Below, piece after piece: positions 9,661 to 16,117 of a stretch of DNA of 16,117 nt (positions within the stretch are counted from its first letter, which is position 1; each line of letters opens with the position of its first letter). This DNA is from Proteobacteria bacterium ST_bin16 (GTDB lineage: Bacteria; Pseudomonadota; Gammaproteobacteria; Burkholderiales; Nitrosomonadaceae). Below the pieces are notes generated by a model. That model ran no database searches and had not been told where the DNA came from. It saw nothing but the letters and a program-made list of their open reading frames with translations. The position numbers and the translations under genes were made by a program. The DNA is taken from the NCBI GenBank assembly GCA_002083595.1, contig MSXT01000083.1:1-16117 (forward strand). Reading direction: 5' to 3'.

Positions 9661-10587
9661 ATGCAATTAAAGCATTTTTTGCAATTCAAGGATTTTAGCC
9701 GCGATGAATATGAGTATTTATTTGCGCGCGCGCACTGGATAAAGCAGGAGTTCAAACAATACCGGCAATACTGGCCGTTGTCCGATCGCACATTGGCGAT
9801 GATCTTTGACAAAAATTCAACCCGCACGCGCTTGTCATTTGAAGCCGGCATGCATCAATTAGGCGGTGCAGCCATTTATCTGTCAACGCGGGATACACAA
9901 TTGGGGCGGGGGGAGCCGGTGGAAGACGCGGCGCGGGTGATTTCCCGCATGGTCGATCTGATTATGATCCGGACCTATCAGCATGAACTTGTCAGGCGCT
10001 TTGCGGATTATTCCAGAGTACCGGTAATCAATGGGTTAACCGATGAATACCATCCGTGCCAGATCATGAGCGATATTTTTACGTACACGGAATACAGAGG
10101 CAGTATAGAAGGCAAGACGGTGGCATGGATCGGTGACTCCAATAATATGTGCAGTACCTGGTTGCAGGCGGCCGAGATATTTAACTTTAAAGTGCATGTT
10201 TCCACGCCGCCCGGTTACGATATTGATCCTGCGCGAATAGGACTCAACGGCACTGCGCATTTTGAGAAGTTTGTCAGTCCCCACAAGGCGGTGGAGGGAG
10301 TGGATCTGGTCACGACGGATGTGTGGACTAGTATGGGGTTTGAATCGGAAACGGAACAAAGAAAGAATGATTTTGCCGAGTTTTGTGTTGACGAGGAAAT
10401 GATGGCATTGGCCAAACCGGATGCATTATTTATGCATTGTTTGCCAGCTCATCGGGGTGAAGAGGTGAGCGCGGAAGTGCTGGATGGGCCGCAATCCGTG
10501 GTATGGGACGAAGCGGAGAACCGGTTGCATACCCAAAAGGCACTGATGGAGTATTTGCTGCTGGGTAAAATAGATACTGCAAAATAA
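9661..10587 (+). CDS. argF: Ornithine carbamoyltransferase
   Basis: Transfers carbamoyl phosphate to ornithine, giving citrulline. The product has 308 residues from the ATG at 9661 and is of the short type, compared with about 334 for the E. coli enzyme. The carbamoyl-phosphate site STRTR is at 53-57, HPCQ at 131-134, the ornithine-binding DVWTSMG ends at 226, and the catalytic HCLPAHRGEEV begins at 259. SMG and the intact HCLPA support ornithine over N-acetylornithine as substrate. The frame can be extended to a TTG at 9643, adding six residues, but family proteins begin close to MxLKHFLQF, so the ATG is preferred. Neither start has a clear Shine-Dalgarno sequence. It lies between argD and argG. 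Confidence 0.95.
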   Translation: MQLKHFLQFKDFSRDEYEYLFARAHWIKQEFKQYRQYWPLSDRTLAMIFDKNSTRTRLSFEAGMHQLGGAAIYLSTRDTQLGRGEPVEDAARVISRMVDLIMIRTYQHELVRRFADYSRVPVINGLTDEYHPCQIMSDIFTYTEYRGSIEGKTVAWIGDSNNMCSTWLQAAEIFNFKVHVSTPPGYDIDPARIGLNGTAHFEKFVSPHKAVEGVDLVTTDVWTSMGFESETEQRKNDFAEFCVDEEMMALAKPDALFMHCLPAHRGEEVSAEVLDGPQSVVWDEAENRLHTQKALMEYLLLGKIDTAK

Positions 10588-10658
10588 ATTTGCAATTGGA
10601 ATTCATGGATTGCGCATTAACGGATTACAGCGCTAGATAAACGAACGTACTGAGAATA

Positions 10659-11882
10659 ATGAAAAAGATTAATAAAGTGGTTTTGGCATTTTCCGGGGGA
10701 TTGGATACATCCGTCATTTTGAAATGGCTGCAAGATACCTATCAGTGTGAGGTCGTTACTTTTACAGCGGACATCGGGCAGGGAGAGGAAGTGGAACCGG
10801 CGCGAGCGAAGGCAAAGCAGTTGGGTGTTAAGGAGATTTATATCGATGACTTGCGTGAAGAGTTTGTCCGCGATTTTGTATTTCCCATGTTCCGTGCCAA
10901 TACAATTTACGAAGGGGAATATTTGCTGGGTACCAGCATTGCGCGTCCGTTGATTGCCAAAAGACAGATTGAAATCGCGAGAGAAACCGGCGCTGATGCT
11001 GTGTCGCATGGCGCCACTGGCAAAGGTAACGATCAAGTGCGTTTTGAGCTGGGTTATTATGCATTACAACCGGATATTCATGTGATCGCACCGTGGCGCG
11101 AATGGGATTTAACCTCCCGTGAGACGTTATTACAGTATGCCGAGCAGCATGGTATTCCGGTCGAAATGAAGAAAAAGGTGGGATCGCCTTACAGCATGGA
11201 TGCCAATCTGTTGCATATCTCTTACGAAGGCAGAATTCTGGAAAACCCTGCCGCGGAACCGGAAGAGTCCATGTGGCGCTGGAGCGTTTCGCCGGAAAAA
11301 GCACCGGATGAGCCGGAATATCTAGATATCGAGTTTAAACGGGGTGATGTGGTGGCACTTAATGGTGCTGCATTATCGCCAGCGAGCGTATTGGAAAAGC
11401 TTAATCAATTAGGCGGGAAACATGGCATAGGCCGGTTGGATTTGGTGGAGAATCGCTATGTGGGCATGAAATCGCGCGGTTGTTATGAAACGCCGGGCGG
11501 GACCATTCTGTTGCGAGCGCATCGCGCTATAGAGTCGATTACGCTCGATCGCGAAGTGGCGCATCTGAAGGATGATTTGATGCCACGTTATGCGGCTCTG
11601 ATATACAACGGTTATTGGTGGAGTCCCGAACGCAGAATGTTGCAAACCATGATCGATGCAAGCCAGGAAAAAGTAAATGGCTGGGTGAGGCTGAAGTTGT
11701 ATAAAGGAAATGTTATTGTGGTCGGTAGAGACTCGCAAACCGATTCCTTGTTTGACCCCACTATCGCAACATTTGAAGACGACGCGGGTGCCTATAATCA
11801 AGGGGATGCGGCAGGTTTTATCAAACTGAATGCTTTGAGAATGCGTATTGCGGCTAACGCTGGGAAGAAACATAAGAAATAA
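10659..11882 (+). CDS. argG: Argininosuccinate synthase
   Basis: ATP-dependent condensation of citrulline with aspartate to argininosuccinate, the penultimate step of arginine synthesis. The 407-residue product starts MKKINKVVLAFSGGLDTS, with the PP-loop nucleotide motif SGGLDTS at 12-18. Family segments such as SHGATGKGNDQVRFELGYYA and SPYSMDANLLHISYEGRILE follow in order. The length matches the shorter class of the family. The ATG at 10659 is the only reasonable start; AGAATA upstream is a poor ribosome binding site. It follows argF after 71 bases, and argH, the last step, is not in the window. Confidence 0.97.
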   Translation: MKKINKVVLAFSGGLDTSVILKWLQDTYQCEVVTFTADIGQGEEVEPARAKAKQLGVKEIYIDDLREEFVRDFVFPMFRANTIYEGEYLLGTSIARPLIAKRQIEIARETGADAVSHGATGKGNDQVRFELGYYALQPDIHVIAPWREWDLTSRETLLQYAEQHGIPVEMKKKVGSPYSMDANLLHISYEGRILENPAAEPEESMWRWSVSPEKAPDEPEYLDIEFKRGDVVALNGAALSPASVLEKLNQLGGKHGIGRLDLVENRYVGMKSRGCYETPGGTILLRAHRAIESITLDREVAHLKDDLMPRYAALIYNGYWWSPERRMLQTMIDASQEKVNGWVRLKLYKGNVIVVGRDSQTDSLFDPTIATFEDDAGAYNQGDAAGFIKLNALRMRIAANAGKKHKK

Positions 11883-11988
11883 CTTCTTCAAGCCCTTATG
11901 ACAGGAATATCACCGGTTTGCTTGGAAGTGTGAATTCATAGAAAGCGGGTATAGCGTAATTGTTTCTGCACAGACACAGAGAGAAATA

Positions 11989-12474
11989 ATGCCATCATTT
12001 GATATCGTTTCGGAAGTTGATAAGCAGGAAGTCAGGAATGCAGTCGACCAGGTGAACAAAGAGGTCGGTACCCGGTTTGATTTTAAAGGTTCCGATGCCA
12101 GAGTGGAGCAGGCAGATTATCAGTTGACGGTATTCGCAGACGACGAATTTAAACTGGAACAAATATTGGATATTCTCAGAACCCGGCTAACCAAGCGGAA
12201 TGTGGATGTGCGATGCTTGGAGAAAGGCCAGGTTGAAAAAATTAGCGGAAACAAAGTAAAGCAGTCAGTAACAATTAAAACAGGGCTTGAAACTGAGCTG
12301 GCAAAAAAAATTATTAAGCACATCAAAGATGGTAAGCACAAAGTTCAAGCCAGCATTCAAGGCGATGTGGTGCGTGTAACCGGTGCAAAAAAAGATGTGC
12401 TGCAAGAAGCAATTCAGCTGATAAAGAAATCGATTGATAATTTTCCACTGCAATTTCAAAATTTTAGGGATTAG
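11989..12474 (+). CDS. yajQ: YajQ family nucleotide-binding protein
   Basis: A small cytosolic protein of 161 residues with the canonical opening MPSFDIVSEVDKQEV and the RFDFKGSDA segment near 29-37. The family (formerly DUF520) folds as two RRM-like alpha/beta domains. Homologues bind nucleotides, and a Xanthomonas member binds cyclic di-GMP and influences transcription of virulence genes; whether this one does so is not visible. Length and C-terminus (FPLQFQNFRD) are standard. It lies 106 bases after argG on the same strand and about 130 bases before the str promoter, so it is either the tail of the arg transcript or has its own promoter, which I could not identify. Its base composition is notably A-rich. 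Confidence 0.94.
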   Translation: MPSFDIVSEVDKQEVRNAVDQVNKEVGTRFDFKGSDARVEQADYQLTVFADDEFKLEQILDILRTRLTKRNVDVRCLEKGQVEKISGNKVKQSVTIKTGLETELAKKIIKHIKDGKHKVQASIQGDVVRVTGAKKDVLQEAIQLIKKSIDNFPLQFQNFRD

Positions 12475-12490
12475 CAGGGATTAATTGATA

Positions 12491-12510
12491 CTGGAAAATT
12501 TATTTTTCAG
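12491..12510 (+). terminator. Possible weak terminator after yajQ
   Basis: CTGGAAAA and TTTTTCAG pair over eight positions (one G-U) around a TTTA loop, starting 16 bases after the yajQ stop. Only three thymines follow, and the stem is AT-rich, so termination may be inefficient or this may just be a 3' end stabiliser. Confidence 0.35.
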
Positions 12511-12605
12511 TTTAAGAAACAAGGTTAGGATTCTTAGCAGAAAGGAAGTTGCAGGGATATGTGATGATGGATGGAAGTGTATTGCTCTGGTGAGCTATCT
12601 TCGTC

Positions 12606-12634
12606 TTGACATATATAAATAAACCCAATAGAAT
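12606..12634 (+). promoter_or_regulatory. Strong sigma70-type promoter of the str operon
   Basis: A perfect -35 TTGACA (12606-12611), a 17-base AT-rich spacer and TAGAAT (12629-12634, five of six to consensus) lie upstream of rpsL. The bases after the -10, CCGCTC, are GC-rich, as in growth-rate and stringently controlled ribosomal promoters. The expected start is near 12641, leaving a leader of about 135 bases. This is the best promoter match I found in the window. Confidence 0.75.
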
Positions 12635-12676
12635 CCGCTCTCTTTTTTGCCGCATCTTCGGATTGGTTGGAGATCG

Positions 12677-12707
12677 GTATTGATAATTACCAATACTTTG
12701 TTATTGG
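12677..12707 (+). promoter_or_regulatory. Mutually exclusive hairpins in the rpsL leader
   Basis: GTATTG (12677-12682) can pair with CAATAC (12691-12696), while CCAATA (12690-12695) can pair with TATTGG (12702-12707). The central segment is shared, so only one stem can form at a time. ATTGG at 12662-12666 offers a third partner. Each stem is only 6 bp, so regulatory use is speculative. Confidence 0.35.
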
Positions 12708-12776
12708 GAAATTAAAGCAAATCAGCAAATAGATGAAGGACGGCTTAAAGCCATTCCAGTTTTTTAGGACACAGAA

Positions 12777-13154
12777 ATGCCGACAATCAGTCAGTTAGTT
12801 AGAAAACCACGTGCTGCCAAGCAAGTTAAAAGTACTGTTCCTGCGCTTGAAAATAGCCCGCAAAAAAGGGGCGTATGTACAAGGGTATATACAACAACAC
12901 CCAAAAAGCCAAATTCAGCGTTGCGGAAAGTAGCCCGGGTAAGGTTGACTAATGGATTTGAGGTGACAAGTTATATTGGTGGTGAAGGGCATAATCTTCA
13001 GGAGCACTCGGTGGTATTAATCCGTGGTGGTCGTGTTAAGGATTTGCCAGGTGTGCGTTATCACACGGTCAGGGGTAGTCTTGACACCGCGGGTGTTAAA
13101 GATCGTAAGCAGAGTCGTTCAAAATATGGTTCTAAGAAGCCTAAAACTGCTTAA
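12777..13154 (+). CDS. rpsL: 30S ribosomal protein S12
   Basis: A universal small-subunit protein at the decoding centre, helping to monitor codon-anticodon pairing. The 125-residue product has the signature TTTPKKPNSALRKVARVRL and ends SRSKYGSKKPKTA. Lys43 and Lys88, the sites of classical streptomycin resistance changes, are wild type, and Asp89, the residue methylthiolated by RimO where that enzyme exists, is present. The ATG at 12777 is preceded by AGGA at a spacing of seven. It is the first gene of the str operon, behind a strong promoter, with rpsG 65 bases downstream. Confidence 0.98.
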   Translation: MPTISQLVRKPRAAKQVKSTVPALENSPQKRGVCTRVYTTTPKKPNSALRKVARVRLTNGFEVTSYIGGEGHNLQEHSVVLIRGGRVKDLPGVRYHTVRGSLDTAGVKDRKQSRSKYGSKKPKTA

Positions 13155-13219
13155 AATTAATTTAGGTGTCAATCCAAAGTGCTAGAAAAAATAAAATTGC
13201 GTAATGTAGGGGTTGAATA

Positions 13220-13690
13220 ATGCCAAGACGTAGAGAAGTTCCAAAGCGTGAAATATTGCCTGATCCAAAATACCACAATGTTGAATTGGCAAAATTTGTC
13301 AATGTTCTCATGACTCGTGGTAAAAAATCTGTTGCAGAAAGAATTATCTATGGCGCTTTAGAGCATATAGGCAAAAAAACCGGAAATGATCCGCTGGAAG
13401 TTTTTACCCAGGCGTTGACTAACGTTCGTCCAATAGTGGAAGTTAAGAGCCGCCGAGTAGGTGGAGCTAATTACCAAGTGCCAGTTGAAGTACGTTCGGT
13501 GCGCCGGAATGCGTTGGCTATGCGTTGGTTACGCGATGCGGCTAGAAAGAGAAGTGAAAAGTCGATGGATGCCAGGCTGGCAGGTGAATTGACTGAAGCT
13601 GCAGAAGGGCGTGGTGGTGCTGTAAAAAAACGAGAAGAAGTGCACAGAATGGCGGAATCCAATAAAGCATTCTCACATTTTAGATTTTAA
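13220..13690 (+). CDS. rpsG: 30S ribosomal protein S7
   Basis: A primary 16S rRNA binder that nucleates the head of the 30S subunit and contacts the E site. The 156 residues cover the full family, from MPRRREVPKREILPD, through the conserved GGANYQVPVEVR segment near 81-92, to the C-terminal SNKAFSHFRF. TAGGGG lies about ten bases before the ATG at 13220. In E. coli, S7 represses its own operon by binding the rpsL-rpsG spacer. The 65-base spacer here is AT-rich and I could not identify an equivalent structure. fusA begins 61 bases after the stop. Confidence 0.98.
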   Translation: MPRRREVPKREILPDPKYHNVELAKFVNVLMTRGKKSVAERIIYGALEHIGKKTGNDPLEVFTQALTNVRPIVEVKSRRVGGANYQVPVEVRSVRRNALAMRWLRDAARKRSEKSMDARLAGELTEAAEGRGGAVKKREEVHRMAESNKAFSHFRF

Positions 13691-13731
13691 TAAATTGAAT
13701 CTCTGGCATCAAACATAACCGTAAATTGAAT
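13691..13731 (+). repeat. Direct repeat TAAATTGAAT in the rpsG-fusA spacer
   Basis: TAAATTGAAT occurs exactly at 13691-13700, immediately after the rpsG stop, and again at 13722-13731, shortly before fusA. A shorter AATTGAAT also follows the fusA stop at 15841-15848. The spacing of 31 bases and the AT-rich content make chance or duplication both possible. Confidence 0.4.
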
Positions 13732-13751
13732 TAATCGTAAGGCATTAAACC

Positions 13752-15842
13752 GTGGCAAGAAAAACTCCAATAGAGCGTTATAGAAACATAGGCATTATGG
13801 CTCATATCGACGCTGGTAAGACAACGACGACCGAGCGCGTCCTTTTTTACACTGGCGTATCGCATAAGCTGGGTGAGGTACATGATGGCGCAGCTACAAT
13901 GGACTGGATGGAGCAAGAGCAGGAAAGAGGTATTACGATTACATCAGCAGCTACAACCTGTTTCTGGAAGGGAATGGCAGGGAACTATCCTGAGCATCGA
14001 GTTAATATAATAGATACACCTGGTCACGTGGATTTTACGATTGAGGTGGAGCGGTCATTGCGTGTGTTGGATGGTGCGTGTACAGTATTTTGTGCAGTGG
14101 GTGGAGTGCAGCCGCAAACAGAGACGGTTTGGAGGCAGGCAAATAAATATAAGGTTCCGCGTCTTGCCTTTGTGAACAAAATGGACCGTTCAGGCGCAAA
14201 TTTCATGCGTGTGTATGAGCAGATTAAGGCACGATTAAAAGCCATGCCGGTGCCTGTACAGTTACCCATTGGCGCCGAAGATAAATTTGAGGGTATTGTC
14301 GACTTAGTAAAGATGAAGGCCATTTACTGGGATGATGAAAGTCGCGGGATGAAGTTTGAAGAGCGCGATATACCGGAAAATTTAAAAGAGGATGCTCAAG
14401 CTTGGCGTGAAAGAATGCTGGAATCAGCAGCCGAAGCAAACGAAGATTTAATGAATAAATATCTTGAGAGTGGAGACTTGGATATCTCGGATATAAAAAT
14501 TGGTCTGCGTGCACGGACTATCAATAATGAAATAGTTCCGATGATGTGCGGAACCGCTTTTAAGAATAAAGGCGTGCAAGCAATGCTGGATGCAGTCATA
14601 GATTACATGCCGTCGCCTACCGATGTATTGGCGATACAAGGCGAAAACGAGAGAGGTGAGGCTGATAAACGTAAGGCTGATGACGATGAACCATTCTCAG
14701 CGCTTGCTTTCAAGATTGCCACCGATCCGTATGTTGGGCAGCTCATTTTCTTTAGAGTTTATTCCGGTGTTGTTGTATCTGGCGATACTGTCTATAACCC
14801 TGTCAAGGGTAAAAAAGAAAGAATAGGTAGGATATTGCAAATGCATGCGAATCAGCGTGAAGAGATAAAAGAAGTAAGAGCGGGCGATATAGCGGCAGCT
14901 GTTGGTTTAAAAGACGTTGTAACGGGAGATACACTTTGTGATCCGCAAAGGGTAATTACATTGGAAAGAATGGATTTTCCAGAACCGGTTATTCATGTTG
15001 CTGTTGAGCCAAAAACAAAAATTGATCAAGAAAAAATGGGCATAGCGCTCAACAGATTAGCACAAGAAGATCCTTCCTTCAGAGTGCGCACCGATGAAGA
15101 ATCGGGTCAAACCATCATTTCTGGAATGGGTGAGTTGCATTTGGAAATTATTGTTGACCGAATGAAGCGGGAATTTGGCGTGGAGGCTAATGTTGGTGCT
15201 CCTCAAGTTGCGTATCGTGAAGCAATAAGAAAATATGTTGAGATCGAAGGAAAATTTGTTAAGCAATCAGGCGGACGTGGTCAGTATGGTCATGTATGGT
15301 TGAAAATGGAACCTAATGAGACGGGCAAGGGTTTTGAGTTTGTTGATGAGATAAAAGGCGGTTCCGTGCCGCGCGAATATATACCAGCGGTCGAGAAAGG
15401 TTTGCTGGAAACGTTACCAAGTGGCGTATTGGCAGGATATCCAGTGGTAGATGTTAAGGTTACACTTTTTGACGGCTCATATCACGATGTAGATTCAAAC
15501 GAAAATGCGTTCAAGATGGCTGCTTCTATAGCATTTAAAGATGGCATGCGTAAAGCCAATCCGGTGCTGTTGGAGCCAATGATGGCAGTTGAAGTGGAGT
15601 CACCAGAAGATTTTATGGGGAACGTAGTTGGAGATTTGTCGTCTAGACGTGGCATGATACAAGGGATGGAAGACGTGCCTGGGTTTAAAGTAATTCGGGC
15701 CGAGGTGCCGTTAGCAGAAATGTTTGGCTATTCGACAGCATTAAGATCGGCCACGCAGGGTAGGGCAACTTACTCAATGGAATTTAAACATTATTCAGAA
15801 GCACCGAAAAATGTGGCTGATGCGATAATCAATAAAAAATAA
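13752..15842 (+). CDS. fusA: Elongation factor G
   Basis: The translocation GTPase, which also acts with ribosome recycling factor. The 696-residue product has a complete G domain: AHIDAGKT at 17-24, switch I RGITI at 59-63, DTPGH at 88-92, NKMD at 142-145 and a G5-like CGTAFKNKG from 266, where E. coli has Ser in place of Thr268. Domain II follows the ADDDEPFSALAFK segment, and domain IV is marked by GGRGQYGHV. Length and order identify a standard EF-G, with no sign of a tetracycline-resistance protein or the mitochondrial-type paralogue. It starts with GTG at 13752 after AAGG. Codon use is AT-rich compared with tuf downstream. It lies 31 bases before tuf. Confidence 0.98.
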   Translation: MARKTPIERYRNIGIMAHIDAGKTTTTERVLFYTGVSHKLGEVHDGAATMDWMEQEQERGITITSAATTCFWKGMAGNYPEHRVNIIDTPGHVDFTIEVERSLRVLDGACTVFCAVGGVQPQTETVWRQANKYKVPRLAFVNKMDRSGANFMRVYEQIKARLKAMPVPVQLPIGAEDKFEGIVDLVKMKAIYWDDESRGMKFEERDIPENLKEDAQAWRERMLESAAEANEDLMNKYLESGDLDISDIKIGLRARTINNEIVPMMCGTAFKNKGVQAMLDAVIDYMPSPTDVLAIQGENERGEADKRKADDDEPFSALAFKIATDPYVGQLIFFRVYSGVVVSGDTVYNPVKGKKERIGRILQMHANQREEIKEVRAGDIAAAVGLKDVVTGDTLCDPQRVITLERMDFPEPVIHVAVEPKTKIDQEKMGIALNRLAQEDPSFRVRTDEESGQTIISGMGELHLEIIVDRMKREFGVEANVGAPQVAYREAIRKYVEIEGKFVKQSGGRGQYGHVWLKMEPNETGKGFEFVDEIKGGSVPREYIPAVEKGLLETLPSGVLAGYPVVDVKVTLFDGSYHDVDSNENAFKMAASIAFKDGMRKANPVLLEPMMAVEVESPEDFMGNVVGDLSSRRGMIQGMEDVPGFKVIRAEVPLAEMFGYSTALRSATQGRATYSMEFKHYSEAPKNVADAIINKK

Positions 15843-15873
15843 TTGAATTGGATAGAGTGTAGAGGGATAAAAC

Positions 15874-16117
15874 ATGGCAAAGAGTAAATTTGAGCGGTCG
15901 AAGCCACACGTAAATGTTGGTACGATAGGGCACGTGGATCATGGTAAGACGACGCTGACGGCGGCGATTACGACGATATTGACGAAGAAATTTGGCGGAG
16001 AAGCGAAGAGCTACGATCAGATTGACTCAGCACCGGAAGAGCGTGCGCGTGGGATTACCATTAATACGGCACACGTGGAATACGAAACATCGAACCGTCA
16101 TTATGCGCATGTGGACT
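15874..16117 (+). CDS. tuf: Elongation factor Tu (5' part, cut by window end)
   Basis: A GTPase that brings aminoacyl-tRNA to the ribosome. The first 81 codons are present: MAKSKFERSKPHVNVGTIGH, the P-loop GHVDHGKT at 19-26 and switch I RGITI at 59-63. The window ends at HVD, at the start of the DxPGH motif, so the truncation is only the window edge. GAGGG (15862-15866) precedes the ATG by seven bases. Position after fusA corresponds to tufA of the str operon. The sequence is visibly richer in G+C than fusA, which may reflect exchange with a second tuf copy elsewhere. Confidence 0.97.
   Translation, partial: MAKSKFERSKPHVNVGTIGHVDHGKTTLTAAITTILTKKFGGEAKSYDQIDSAPEERARGITINTAHVEYETSNRHYAHVD

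Larger units (their letters stand above)
12475..12776. other. yajQ-rpsL intergenic region and str operon leader
   Basis: 302 bases without a gene. It holds a stem-loop right after yajQ (12491-12510), a near-consensus promoter (12606-12634), a leader of about 135 bases with alternative pairings (12677-12707), and a ribosome binding site AGGA (12766-12769) seven bases before rpsL. A ten-codon frame at 12564-12593 lies upstream of the promoter, and a 21-residue frame from 12733 overlaps the rpsL start in another frame; neither is supported as a gene. Confidence 0.7.

Noticed and set aside
10588..10658. GCAAT / ATTGC pairing between argF and argG
   Set aside because: Five base pairs with a long loop and no uridine tract are within chance for this sequence.
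11886..11928. CTTCAAGC / GCTTGGAAG pairing after argG as a terminator
   Set aside because: The stem needs a bulged G, the loop is 26 bases and no thymine tract follows.
12564..12593. Short leader-peptide frame before the str operon
   Set aside because: It lies upstream of the predicted promoter, so it would not be on the rpsL transcript, and its nine residues show no attenuation-type codon run.
12733..12798. 21-residue frame overlapping the rpsL start
   Set aside because: It has no Shine-Dalgarno sequence, and a gene-like composition is absent; chance is the simplest explanation.

Overview
This window looks like chromosomal core sequence from a betaproteobacterium, most likely a Nitrosomonas-type ammonia oxidiser or a close relative. 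That placement is inferred from gene order and from remembered protein features (short ornithine carbamoyltransferase, ArgD N-terminus, GyrA with Thr83), not from a search. Almost every base belongs to a recognisable housekeeping gene. No mobile element, CRISPR array, rRNA or tRNA was found.

Left half, minus strand (8142 down to 59): gyrA, serC, serA, pheA, hisC, tyrA, closely packed and co-oriented. This is the 'mixed-function supraoperon' of beta/gammaproteobacteria, with a serA gene between serC and pheA. Together they encode DNA gyrase subunit A, two of the three serine-synthesis enzymes (serC and serA, overlapping by 8 bp), and a block from chorismate to phenylalanine and tyrosine, in which HisC may also act as the aromatic aminotransferase. 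The aroA-cmk-rpsA genes that often follow tyrA do not begin inside the window.

Centre (8143-8442): a divergent, AT-rich 300-base intergenic region with a perfect 9-bp inverted repeat, a 10-bp palindrome and a possible gyrA promoter.

Right half, plus strand: argD, argF and argG cover the N-acetylornithine, ornithine, citrulline and argininosuccinate steps of arginine synthesis. yajQ follows, then a 302-base gap with a near-consensus sigma70 promoter, and then the str operon rpsL, rpsG, fusA and tuf. tuf is cut by the window end after 81 codons.

Points worth a second look: serA inserted in the supraoperon; an NADP-type signature in TyrA; competing hairpins in the rpsL leader; low G+C in the str genes with an abrupt rise at tuf; and the inverted repeat upstream of argD. 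Nothing here amounts to a clearly new system; this is mainly core metabolism and translation with some regulatory and evolutionary oddities.
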